A stretch of 64,000 nt of DNA from Zingiber officinale (Eukaryota; Streptophyta; Magnoliopsida; Zingiberales; Zingiberaceae): contig NC_056000.1 of the NCBI RefSeq assembly GCF_018446385.1, positions 49,942,722-50,006,721 on the forward strand. The letters run 5' to 3'. The position numbers were made by a program, and so were the translations under genes. Shown here piece by piece: positions 9,790 to 23,100 of this stretch. Numbering within the stretch: the stretch's first letter is position 1; every line of letters begins with the position of its first letter. The notes beneath the pieces were generated by a model. It had not been told where the DNA came from. It ran no database searches and saw only the letters and a program-made list of their open reading frames with translations.

Positions 9790-10980
9790 ATCGTAACAGT
9801 CACGCGTGTTGTGTCGCCGACTGGTGAAAGGAGCAGAACATTGGAGTCCACACTCTGCCTCTTGTCATCTTCTGCCGACTGGAGGTCACATGCTGCACGA
9901 CATGTGTCCTAGCCTCTTGGTGTGGTCGTGCTCCCTCTGCTCTTGGCCCTTTGGGCGGTTGGTGGTTACTTGCCGATCGCCGCTCGAGCATTGGTGCGGG
10001 CTATGCCAGCGTTTCCTTCTTCTTGTTGCTTGGGCTTCTTCTATATTTATGTACTCATTGGCTTTCCTGAGCAGGTGATCGAAGTCCCTGGGCGGCATCC
10101 GGATGAGCGATCGGAAAAACTCTCCTTCAACTAGCCCTTGAGTGATAGCGTTCATCATCGTCTCGGATGAGACCGAGGGGATATCCATGGCTACTTGATT
10201 GAAACGTCTGATGTACGCTCGGAGCGCTTCCTTGGGCCTTTGCTTTAGGAAAAAGAGGTTGATGCTCGTCTTCTAATAGCGTCGGTTGCTGGCAAAATGG
10301 TGTTAGAACGTAGCTCGGAAATCTTTGAAGCTTCGTATTGAGTCGTCTGACAGTCTTCGGAACCAACGCTGTGCCGAGCCGGAGAGAGTAGTGAGAAAGA
10401 CTCGGCACTTCACTCCATTTGTGTACTGGTTCAACGTAGCCGCATTATCGAACTTATCCAGATGATCATATGGATCGGTCGTTCCATTGTATTCCCCGAT
10501 AGCTAGTGGGGTATAGTGTCGGGGTAGAGAGTCACTCAAGATCGCCTAAGAGAACTGCAGATTGATCTACTCGGGCGATGCATGACTTCTGGGCGCCTTT
10601 CCTTTCAGCGCATCCCAAACGGGAGCGTCGTCCGAAGATGACCCCTTTCCTGATTCGCCTGAGCTATCTTTGAGAGGGTCTGGAACAAGGCACGATGGAA
10701 TGGGATGGGCGAGGACGACGCTTCTTGCGTGCCAGTCGGACTTCTATTCTGCCCCCATATGGAAACAGGTTCCGGTTGATCCTCTAGTCCTGCTCACCCT
10801 CTTGCTGGACGTCGCCGGCTGTTGCACTAGTCGATCGGCTAGTGCCTGTTGTTGCTACTGCTCTAACATCTTCGTCGCTCGGGTTTGCATGAGTATGTTG
10901 AGCTCCTCTTTGGTGAGCGTCACAGTTGTGAGTCGTCTAACGTCCTCCATCTTTTCAACTCAGATGCAAGTTAAGTTCCC
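9790..10980 (-). pseudogene. Gag of Tat copy A
   Basis: Minus-strand pieces show a Ty3-type capsid core (YNGTTDPYDHLDKFDNAATL, CRVFLTTLSGSAQRWFRRL, FSSLIR/PPRDFDHLLRKANEYI), followed by a basic Arg/His-rich region. Frames change at about 10300 and 10190, and stops interrupt the N-terminal part. No intact zinc knuckle was seen in the broken tail. The homologous gag in copy B is cut by the Copia insertion at 53903. Confidence 0.75.
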
Positions 10981-10986
10981 ACATAC

Positions 10987-11003
10987 AGCGCCAAATATGA
11001 TTT
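10987..11003 (-). promoter_or_regulatory. Primer-binding region of Tat copy A
   Basis: Immediately inside the LTR, the minus strand reads TTTGGCGCTG, a TGGCGC-type start seen at the primer site of many plant Gypsy elements. The tRNA was not identified. Confidence 0.5.
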
Positions 11004-11923
11004 TGTCCGAAAGTCGAAAAGATGGAAAGCTAGGGATGTGGCGCTCCCGCTGACCACCTGTGGACTCCACTCTGACCTGCAACATAGATGGTGTCAGTGT
11101 CGAGCCAGGGAAGAGGTCCTTGGCATTGGTCCTCCAACGCTCAAGTCAATCATCGACGATGAAGTATAAGGCGGAGCAACAAGAAGACTGTAGCGCAAAT
11201 AGTGAATATCACATACCTCCACTGACGCTTGGACCCCCCCTTTATATAGAACTCCTGTAGCGAGCATGCACCCCAAGGCGAGCACACTTCCTAAAGTTTT
11301 CCCTGAAAAGACTTGTCAATAAAGTGTCCCTGACACAGTACCTTAACAGACCGAGCATATATCTGAAGTGATAGTGGAAGCTTCCGCTGTATAATCTTCT
11401 GGTTGACCATGCCGGGTGTCAGCGGCACTAACTCCCAAAAGGATGTCGATAGATAACAGAGAGAGTATGTTTTTGGGTTGAGCGGGTTGGCCACTTGGCC
11501 GAGGACTCCACTGTCCTTGTGTCCCATCCACTCGATCGGGACTTCGTTGCATGCGTCCGCTCGCTTGGAACTCCTCTGTGCTCTTGCTACGTCTGCTCGG
11601 CCAAAACAACAGTGTGCCAATGTCACACCTGCTCGACTGTGGCTCCATTGTGCCAATGTCGAATCCTGCTACTTGCCCGAGCGAGGCAATCGCTCAGCCC
11701 AGATTCTGCATGTCATCTCCTCTAGCGTCCTCCCTTATTGAGCATCGGTTGTTCGACGTATTATCCAAGTCAGAGGTGGGGTTGGATCGGGCTCTTCTCC
11801 TCCCGATCGAGACATGATCGCCCTGATCGACCAATAACCTCTGAGTGTTGACCATCTTAACTTTAACCTCCCCTACGATAGCTATCCCCGCAGGATGAGC
11901 CCCACCTTATCACCCCATCAATA
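11004..11923 (-). mobile_element. 5' LTR remnant of Tat copy A
   Basis: About 920 bp similar to the first part of the complete LTR at 33808-35272 when both are read on the plus strand from TGTCCGAAAG. It ends at about 11923, where the similarity to the other LTR stops. A minus-strand TATA box (CTATATAAAGG, 11235-11247) would drive transcription into the element, away from the peroxidase gene. About 550 bp of the outer LTR is lost. Confidence 0.75.
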
Positions 11924-12224
11924 ATTAATACTAATCAAGTTTCTACCATATTCTCTATCTACTCTTGACCAAAAAAAACAAACATCCTCTATACTTACAT
12001 AATTCTATTTATACAAATGACTATATATTACCATCATGTTTTCACCGTATATAGAAAGAAAAGGTCAAGTCAACCTTTCCGTTCTAAAATTAACTCGTCG
12101 ACAGATTGTAGCTAACTCAAGAAATTTCTATTATCGAACTTCTTATTTCCGTCCAATGCCAGCGCCGGTATCGCCGGTGAACCATGCACGTACGCGCATG
12201 CCATTTGAGCCATGGACGTCTTTC
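11924..12224. other. Upstream region of the peroxidase gene
   Basis: About 300 bp of AT-rich single-copy-looking DNA between the truncated Tat LTR and the peroxidase TATA box. No coding region is seen. Two CCATG/CATGC-type palindromic pieces (TGCACGTACGCGCATGC near 12186-12201) include an ACGT core and may be promoter elements. Confidence 0.5.
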
Positions 12225-12232
12225 TATATAAG
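12225..12232 (+). promoter_or_regulatory. TATA box of peroxidase gene
   Basis: TATATAAG, 93 bp upstream of the ATG at 12325. This leaves a 5' leader of roughly 60-70 nt, which is normal for a plant gene. Confidence 0.7.
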
Positions 12233-12324
12233 GCCCTCGCTGTCGTCCACCTCTGTTTATCAAGTTCCTGAGCGAGCTTGGTCGGGATAAGCTACAGGCC
12301 TCTCTTCCCTTCCCTGTAGCCAAT

Positions 12325-13453
<1,129 letters not shown>

Positions 13454-14150
13454 TTAATGATGAAGTGCTCTAAAGTTTGGTGGAGTTGTGGAGGATATTT
13501 GATTAATTGTCATCCAATTCATTATATTTTTTATAAAATAATTAACATTCCATAAGGCATAAAATCTTATCCATATCATTAACAAAATAATTTTTTTATG
13601 AAAATAACTCTCCGCCTATTCTAATTTAATATTAGATTAGATCTATTACTAAAGGCATATGATATTATTTTGTATTGTATCGACATTCTAATGGAGATTG
13701 CTGCGGAGGTTAAAAGAAGAAAAACATGACTTTATAAAAGGTTAAAATGTAATGAAGCTTAGGAGTTAAGACCTTAATATTTGTCACAGTTGTTGTGCCC
13801 ATTAAGACACTGTGACATTCTTCCATTTATTCAAGGTGGCCCTAAAAGGGTGATAGATCGCTCTAATGACATTATAATAAATTAAGAGGTGGAAGATCCT
13901 TAGTGTACCTCAGTTGGAATTTTCCTATTTCATGGAAAAATAACTCTTTTTTGGCTCTTATATTATTTCCTCTCTAAAACATGCATTATGATAGAGCTAA
14001 GCATTTCTTACATATTTCTTAAACTATATAATAATTGTTTGGGGTTACTAACATGCTATATCTACATGCCAGATACTTAGCTTCATTTAAATCATTACCG
14101 TGCTTTGTTTTTACTACTATTAGCACAGGAAAATACAGAATCCAAGTTCT
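13454..14150. other. Intergenic region between convergent peroxidase and MED10 genes
   Basis: About 700 bp, AT-rich. It must hold the 3' ends of both genes, which converge. No ORF with family resemblance and no clear repeat were seen. Confidence 0.6.
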
Positions 14151-17100
14151 TCAGTGCTCTGGTTTTACTTTCACATCTCCATTTGGCAAAGTATGCTGGG
14201 ATTGTGCTGGTCTCCTTGATTCCTGAAAAAAAGGAAGCTAAACAATCAGCAAAATCGACTCTTCATTTTGTCAGTGATAGAGAAATAATTAGTCAAAGCA
14301 ATTGTCACTAAGAAATGTTTGCATCAATAAGCTTTTATGCAGAGATTAGTAATATATCACAAGTAGTTTGGATGATAATTTATCGAAAGGAATATATTTC
14401 CATTTAAGCATATAGATGAACATTTTACGACAAATTGGCATTCTGTTGTCTATGTTACTCAGAACTATGATTTTCCATGTATTCAAAACTGGCTGCTGAA
14501 GGTTAGTGCACTCCATGGCTGACTAGAACAGTATCTGCTGAATCTATATACAATCTATGATCTGTCTTATTTCCTTTAGATAACATTTGGATGTATCCAT
14601 AGCCTTCAGGTTTGTGCCCTCGCAAGGGGGAGAAATTTTCAGTTCATCAAATTTACAGCTATCGCAGCAAAATAGAATGTTCAATATGATTCAATTTGTA
14701 GTAGTTGATATTCAGTGAAAAAAAACGAATTGAAGTGCGATCTAGCAGTAGTTCATTCTATTCATTTGTACAAATTTAGTAGTTGGACATATGCCGTAAT
14801 GAGTCATCAGAGCAGAAGCACAAGTTATCATATGTCCTGAATAGCAAAAGAAATGCTGAATTTTAGCAAAAATTAAGGATGACTCTGAAGGGTTAAGCTT
14901 TTGACTTACAGCGGCAGAAGTACGGATCTCCCTGTACATGTCTACTTCATCAGGAAAAGCGTGATCAAGCTCCTCAAGGAGATGCTTTCGAAGGCTCTAT
15001 TACCATAGTAAAGATCATGAGCCAATGCAATGATATGCAACAATAAAAAGCAAATGGTTAATCAGAACATATTGTAAAAAAGCTATTGGCATTAAAGTTA
15101 TTCCAAACTAAGAAATTATAGTTGATCACCCTCTCAGTTGAGAAAGCATAATACATGAATCAACAAGATTAGTGAAACTCAGGATAACTAAAGCAGGGCA
15201 TAACAGGACTTGAGCATAATAGAGAGTATTAGTACAACATATATCATCAAAAAAATGCAACTTGAAATTTTCATTTTATGCAGAAAAGAAAAACAAAATA
15301 AAATCTTCACATATATATATTTAAAATTTTTTATGTAGGGAATTAAAGTATCAAATTAATATTGGAAAGCAATGCATTAAGATATAAATCAATCTTCCAA
15401 TCTTAGAGGTGATTTGAATGGTAGAAAAAAAAAGTGGACTCCTTAAGATTGTAAGGTCAACAAACAAGTTATTACATAGCCCGCAAATCTTCTGCTAAAC
15501 AGAAATCAATATGAGGATTGATCTGAAACTCAGTATACATTCATTTATAGTTGAATATGTTAGGACCAAAAGTAGCTAGAGGGGGGGGGTGAATAGCTCG
15601 TCGCGTTCGCTCGGTGCTTGGCGTTGCTCGGCGTTGCTTGGCGTTGATTGTTTCTTCAAGAATATGCAGCGGAAAATACAGAAACAAATACACCCACACT
15701 AACACTAGGATTTTACTTGGTATCCACCTCCAAAGGAGGTGACTAATCCAAGGATCCACACCACGCACGCACCCTCCACTATGAAACACTCCTTTTCGGT
15801 AACTACCGAGGGCGGAGAAGCCCTACAAGACTCTCGGTACAAGAAGAAGGAAAGGGAAACAAAATACAAGCACAAAGCTTACAATGAATGCAGAAAACCC
15901 TAACCCTAGCTTCTCTTCTTGCCTTTGATCCGCCTCTTGACTCGGAGAGCTTCCAAGAACCTTCAAGAACTGGCGATCACGAGCTTTGAGAGTGCTGTGG
16001 AGGAGCTGGCGAGAGATCGGTGAATCGAGAAGCGATGCGAAGGAAATGAACGCCTGCGGCCTTTACGCAACGGTCGGATCCCGGTCGATTCGAATGTTCC
16101 CAATCGATCGGGAGGCTTTGGATCGATCCACGGATCGATCCGGCGCCTATGCGCGCGAAAGCGCTGGATCGATCCACGGATCGATCCGGCGCTATCGCGC
16201 GACAGCGTCCCAATCGATCCATCGATCGATTGGGACCTCTGAATCGATCACGGATCGATCCGAGGCTCTCATTGGGGCGATCCATCGATCGATCGATCCG
16301 CGCTGGATCGATCCATCGATCGATCCGCATGTTTTGTCCAAAACCAAGTCCCGAACCTCCCAAACCAACATCCGGTCAACCTTGACTGTTGGTATGTCAT
16401 GCCTAGCATCTAGTCACTCCCTCGACTGCTAGGACTCCCTTACCAAGTGTCGGTCAATCCCTTTGACCCACTTGGACTTTTCTCTGTGCCAAGTATCCGG
16501 TCAATCCCTGCTTGGACTTTTCTTTCATGCCAAGTATCGGTCGATCCTTTGACCTACTTGGACTTCCGAGCACCGGATGTCCGATCATCCTCGATCCATC
16601 GGATTTTCCCTGCTCGGCTTCACTCACGGGACTTTCACCTAGCTTCACTCACTGGGTTTTCCATCGCCTAGCTTCACTCACTAGGACTTTCACGCTTCAC
16701 TCACGGATTTCCATCGCCTAGCTTCACTCACTGGGACTTTCATCCACTAGCTTTCGTCTTCCATCCGCCTAGCTTCACTCACTAGGACTTCACTGGCTTC
16801 ACTCACGGGACTTTCACCTGCCAAGACTTTCAACTGCCTTCACTCACTAGGTCTTTCATTTTGCCTAACATCCCGTTAGGACTTCCATCAAGTATCGATC
16901 AACCTTGACCTACCGACTCTTCTTGATCAATATCTTGTTCAAACATCTAAACCCAAACCAAGAATCGACTTGGTTACCCAGTCAACCTTGACCGAGGGAT
17001 ATGCACCAACAATCTCCCTTTGATGTTTGACAATACCAACACTTTACAATCTCATATATAAGTTAGGCTAATCCCATATCCTCCTTCTTCATGCCACTAG

Positions 17101-20100
17101 GTAATGAAGCATAAATTAAGCTCTTCATTCTCCCCAAGAGGCAAACTCCCTCTAGGTAATGAAGCCTAACTTACTCCCTTTCACCTTTCTTTCCCCCTAT
17201 GACCTTCCCATAGGTAATGAAGGCCTAAGCTTAACCATCATTCTCCCCTATTGGCACACATCAACCCATCGTTGGACACACATCAACCTATGCTCTAACA
17301 CTTGCAACAAATCCATTTGTTGAAGACTCTCCCCGAAGAGTTGCTCATCGTTGTTCACAACATCACTCGTTGTGATCAACACGATAATGAAGGTCCCATA
17401 CCCTTCATTTATCCTTAACGTCTCCCTCAATGTAGACAACTACCCAACCTTGAGCATTATCTAACCACTTGAGTGTCCACTTGAAATAATGAGGATATCC
17501 ACTCCCCATTTCTCCCCATTTCAAGTTTAAATGCTCAACCTTGAGCAAGTTCACACGAAGGTTAACCACCTTCCAAGGTTCATGAAAAAAATAATTTTCA
17601 TGTCTTTAAAGAGTCCCTCCCCCTAAAGACATGGTGGTAACTTCTGTCATTGCACCAACAATGACTTGGAATCCCTAAAACATTAGGAAACCCAAATTTA
17701 GAAGTTTTGAGGTTCAAATATTCAAAATTTGAAACACACCTCAACCTAAACTTCAACTTAGCCTTCCTTAACCAACCCATCCTTGTTTTCATATGAAAAC
17801 ACCCTTTTTATGGATACAAATGTATTTTAGGGGTTTGGAATGGTTACCTAGACTAAAATAGGTTCAAAGATGCTGAAATCAGGCCTTCCCAGCCAAAACC
17901 AGCAACTTGGATCGATTGAAGTTGGGTTCCAATCGATTGAACCTTTCTGAATCGATCCACTGATCGATTCAGACTCCCTGGATCGATCGGCTGATCGATC
18001 CAGCGAGCTTCTGCTCGCGGGAATTGCCGTTTGAATCGATCCATGGATCGATTCAGGAACTCCAATCGATCCATGGATCGCTCAGAGCTCTGATAGTTGC
18101 TGAAATTCTATTTCAACTTGAAACCCCTAGAAAATTCTACAAAAATCCAAAAATTATGAAATTTCGTGTAGACATTATTTAGGGCATACTTAATCATGGA
18201 AAAATAGCTTTCTATGAAAATACATCATATTTTCAAAGATTGACACAAACTTGAAAACTTACAAAAACTTTAGTGTTTTTCTTCAAGTTTGTGTCTAACT
18301 ATTCAATGGTGATTACTATCAAAAGATAGCCTTCACCAAGGTTTTCCAAAAACATTTTAAAAACATTTTCAAAACCAATATCCCATCATGTTCCTTGGGC
18401 ATAATGCACATGACTTGTACATTAGCTTTCCCAATGATGGGAAAACACATAACTATGTGTTTTGATGAACCTAAAAACTCAAAAGAATGCACTAAATCAA
18501 CATGTTGAGTTTTGTTCATCATCCTAACATCTCACTTGTATCTATTGTGGACAAAACACATACAAGTCACCTTATAGTCTTTGTGAGATGTAGATTTTGG
18601 TTTTTGCCCTAATCTAGGGATCATGCATATTTATCTAGGCATTTTAGAAATATTAGACATCCACCTAGGATGTCACTTGTCAATAAGTGTCGTTAAATGC
18701 CATTTGTCCTTAATTACAAGGAATTAAACTTAATGCATGATTATGTTATGGCATACATCAAAAGAAAATAATTTTCAAAAGAAAATATCCTATTGCTACA
18801 TGATGTATGAATGTCATGACATGGTATTTTTGGATTTTTCATAATAAAACATGAATGCAAAACTAGACATGATGTCATGACATATTATGGGCAAACAATC
18901 ATGGCAAGATTTAGCATAAATAAAATATACCTAGATTAACTATCTAAGTATCCTTAAAGTCTTAGCTAAACTTACAACTTAAACCTAGATTGCCCTAAAG
19001 TGCTACAAGAGAATGCCAAAGCCTAAATTTGGCATTTCTAATTTCCTTGATTTAATGTATGCCAATTGAAAATAAACATGTCCTCAAATGTTGGCATATT
19101 CCATTTTTCCTCAAGAGTAGCACTTTTAAATTTAAGGCCCGGATTGCCTTAAATTGCCTAAGAACATACCAAAATCCCAACTTGATAGTTCTTATGAATT
19201 TCCCAATATGTGCCATTTAAGATTAAAATCAATTCTTCCACCATTAGGCACATTTTACTCTTTCAAGGAGTAATCAATAGGTCCATTTCATTTTCAAAGG
19301 TTAACTAAAACCTTGAAAATGCTCCTTGAGTGTCAATTTCCTCAAAGTTGGGTTAACTACCCTTCTAATCGGAGTTGACACTCTCTAACCCATCTATGGG
19401 GTAGAGAAGATGCTCCTAGGAACCCAACACCTATTGGTGCTCCTTGGATGCTCTAGGTACTCACTAGGGATAACTTCCCTAGATACCTTCCTAGTGACCT
19501 TGTTGGGCTTCTTAGAAGCCTTGGTCACATTTTCTAGGTCAACTCTAGGGATAGCCTCCCTTGTGACCTTGTTAGTGACTTTCTTAGACTTCTTAGAAGT
19601 CTTAGTCACTTTGGTTGCAAAGATACTCTTAGGGATGACTTCCCTAGTATTCTTGGCTTGACCACTAGACCTAGGGTTTGTTCCATAACTATATGGAACT
19701 CTATGGTAAGAGGGCACATCCTTCTTAGCCTTTGGTTTGTATCCCAAACCTCTATGGCCATTAGATGACCTTTGTGCTCCTAGACCTAGGCTATGCTCAT
19801 TTTGCCCTTTTAGGATATTTTCCATCCTTTTTAGGGTCCTTTCCATTTTATCAAGCCTTGACCTCAAGACTTGATTTTCTATCACTAAGTCCTTAGTTTT
19901 AGATTTTTCATTTGATTCATGAGCATATTTGTTCTTGGGCTTGTATCTAAAATCTTTAGAGTTATTGCCCAAGTGTCTATCTACCTTCCTAACCTTAGGT
20001 TGGGTAGTTTTGGCATGTAGGGCCACATGTTTTTCCTTAAAGCCCTCATGCTTTCTATTCTTATGGTAAATTGCATTAAAATGATAAAAGTTAGAACTAT

Positions 20101-23100
20101 CATGCTTTTTACCATAATGTAAAGGGGTAGGCTCAATAAATGTTACCTTCTTCTTTACCTTGGAGGCTCCCCCTTGCCTAGTGCCTCCTTGAGCCTTGAC
20201 CACCTTCTTCCCCTTGGGGCATTGACTTCGGTAATGCCCCTTTTGATTGCAAGAGAAGCATATAATATGCTCCTTGCTCTTCTTTGTGTTGGGATGATCT
20301 CCTTGGGCTTCGCCTTGCCCTTTTGTGCCACTTGGCCCTTCTTCTTGGCCAATTTAGGGCACTTGCTCTTGTAGTGCCCATGTTCCCTACACTCAAAGCA
20401 TATAATATGATTTTTAATTTTAATTGAAATATTTATACCTTTGCTTGTAGGGGTTGCATCTTTCCCTTTGGCTCCGGAGGTAGAAGCTTCCTCTTGATCC
20501 GATCTTGATTCTCCTCCATTTGATTTTTCTTGACTCGTAGATGTAGAAGCTTCTTCCATCTCTTCATCTCTTGTCCCGGATGTAGAAGCTTCTCCTTATT
20601 CTGATCCGGTACCATGATTGCTCCCCTCAATCCTAGAGGTGGAGGCTTCATCTTGAATACGAAACAAGGAGTATGCTCCTCCTTGTTCCCGTTGCATTCC
20701 TTCAAGATGAAGCTTCTTGAACTTCTTCGGAGGTTATCTCTCAACCTCGGAGTCCTCCTCTTGGTCTTGATCCAACGTCGCCTCTTTGGATTCTTCTTGA
20801 TCTGACAGTGGAGGGATCTCTTTGCTCCAAAGCTCCTTGGCATCTTCAAACTCTCCAATTTGTTCCAAGATGTTTCTTGGCAATAAATTGACCAAAAGCT
20901 TGGTCACTTTGTCATTGGCCTCACATCTTTGGATTTGGTCTTTGCTCCACTTGCTCCTTTTGAGTACTTTGCCCTTGGAATTTGTGGGAGCTTCAAAACC
21001 TTCCATGAGAGCAAACCATTGCTCTATCTCCATCATAAGAAAATTTTCGATTCTTGATTTCCAAGAATCGAAACTCGTAGAAGTGTATGGTGGAGCCACC
21101 CTTGTGTCAAATCCAAGCCCATCTTGGAATTGCATCTTGAAGTTGAGCTTGATAAAATCTTGAACTTGAAGAATTTGCTCCAACTTCTTCACCCTCTAGC
21201 TTTTCTTATTATACTTGACCCTTCCGGCGATGATTCCAGTGAAGAGCGGCCTTGCTCTGATACCACTTGTTAGAACTAAAAGTAGCTAGAGGGGGGGGGG
21301 GGGTGAATAGCTCGTCGCGTTCGCTCGGTGCTTGGCGTTGCTCGGCGTTGCTTGCCGTTGATTGTTTCTTCAAGAATATGCAGCGGAAAATACAGAAACA
21401 AATACACCCACACTAACACTAGGATTTTACTTGGTATCCACCTCCAAAGGAGGTGACTAATCCAAGGATCCACACCACGCACGCACCCTCCACTATGAAA
21501 CACTCCTTTTCGGTAACTACCGAGGGCGGAGAAGCCCTACAAGACTCTCGGTACAAGAAGAAGGAAAGGGAAACAAAATACAAGCACAAAGCTTACAATG
21601 AATGCAGAAAACCCTAACCCTAGCTTCTCTTCTTGCCTTTGATCCGCCTCTTGACTCGGAGAGCTTCCAAGAACCTTCAAGAACTGGCGATCACGAGCTT
21701 TGAGAGTGCTGTGGAGGAGCTGGCGAAGATCTGGAGTGAATCGGAGAAGCGATGCCGAAGGAAATGAACGCTTGCGGCCTTTATCGACGCCAACGGTCGG
21801 ATCCCGATCGATTCGAATGTTCCCAATCGATCGGGGAGGCTTTGGATCGATCCACGGATCGATCCAGAGCGCCTCTGTGCTCTGGGAAAACGCCTGGATC
21901 GATCCAGCGCTTATCGTCGTAGCACTGCGTCCAATCGATCCATCGATCGATTGAGCTTGGTCCAATTGATCACTTGATCAAAGTGACCAACCCTAGCTCT
22001 CCCGAGTCACATATACCTCCCAAACCCAACATCTGGTCAACCTTGACCTGTTGGTACTTCTCGTGCCCAGCATCTAGTCACCCTCGACCTGCTAGTACTT
22101 CTTCACTAAGTGTCCGGTCAATCCTTTGACCCACTTGGATTTTTCTCCTCGTGCTAAGTGTCCGGTCAACCTTGACCTACTTGGACTTCTTTCATGCCAA
22201 GTATCCAATCCTCCTTGACCTACTCGGACTTCCCCACCGATGTCCGATCATCCTTGATCAATCTGGATTTTCTTCCAGGACTTTCACCTAGCTTCACTCA
22301 CTAGGGTTTTCCATCTGCCTAGCTTCACTCACTAGGACTTTCACCTGGCTTCACTCACCAGGATTTCCATCTGCCTAGCTTCACTCACTAGGACTTTCAT
22401 CTGGCTTCACTCACCAGGATTTCCATCTGCCTAGCTTCACTCACTAGGACTTCCTTCTGCCTGGCTTCACTCACCAGGACTTTTCTTCTGCCTGGCTTCA
22501 CTCACCAGGACTTTCATACTGCCTAGCTTCACTCACTAGGTCTTTCATTTTGCCTAACATCCCAGTTAGGACTTCCCAGTCAAGTATCCAGTCAACCTTG
22601 ACCTACTTGACTCTTCTTCAATCAATATCTTATTGTCAAACATCTAAACCCAAACCAAGACTCAGCTTGGTTACCCAGGTCAACCTTGACCTGAGGGATA
22701 TTGCACCAACAGAATAAACATTCATATCATCAATCATTTTGAAGAATTTTGAATTGTAAAGTGCATCAAATCATGAATGTTTCAGGTTCAATTAGGAATT
22801 GTAAAATAGGCTACAAATTTCTTGTATCCTATATATTAATAGTGTATTATCTTTATTTAAGAGGATAATAATGTATGATAAATAGACATATTGACCCTAA
22901 TTTATAATTACAAAAAGAAATGCATACATATCTCATTTGATCAAAAAAGTTCAAATTATCTAATTTAATTTCATTTAGAATTAAAATAAAATGAACTATA
23001 TTTCACCATCACTAGTTTCTGAAACAATATGGTAATCATTCACTCCACTCTATCCATTGACTTCAAGTGGAAAAAGACAGAGGGGAAGACAATTTCAATG

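Larger units (their letters stand above)
2690..11923 (-). mobile_element. Decayed Gypsy/Tat-lineage LTR retrotransposon, copy A
   Basis: Order on the minus strand: LTR remnant (11923-11004), gag, protease, RT, RNase H, second RNase H, integrase, a 37-bp tandem array and then an antisense additional ORF on the plus strand. A second RNase H next to integrase plus an extra ORF of the 'putative gypsy type transposon' (Transposase_28) type is characteristic of the plant Tat lineage (Retand/Grande-like). The 3' LTR is missing: the element stops at 2690 against an inverted LTR scrap. The 5' LTR is cut about 300 bp from the peroxidase TATA box. Many stop codons and frameshifts; inactive. Confidence 0.85.
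15558..22711 (-). mobile_element. Complete gag-only LTR retrotransposon in MED10 intron 3 (7154 bp)
   Basis: Two LTRs (21268-22711 and 15558-17011) begin TGTTGG and end in CA when read on the minus strand. Flanking 5-bp duplications are identical: GAATA at 15553-15557 and 22712-22716. Next to the 5' LTR is TGGTATCAGAGC, the tRNA-iMet primer site (minus strand, about 21254-21266). Next to the 3' LTR is the purine tract AAAGGGAGAT (17012-17021). It encodes Gag only; no enzyme domain was found in the 2.4 kb between gag and the 3' LTR. It is in the same orientation as MED10. The LTRs differ by many substitutions and small indels, so it is not a very recent insertion. Confidence 0.93.

Noticed and set aside
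16080-16330. Possible CRISPR-like or satellite array
   Set aside because: Spacing is irregular and units are self-complementary hairpins inside an LTR, repeated in the partner LTR. It is neither a CRISPR nor a satellite.
15986-16432. 148-codon frame with repeated SIRSIDRS-like peptides
   Set aside because: It is a translation of the ATCGAT hairpin repeats inside an LTR; the apparent protein repeats come from the DNA repeats.
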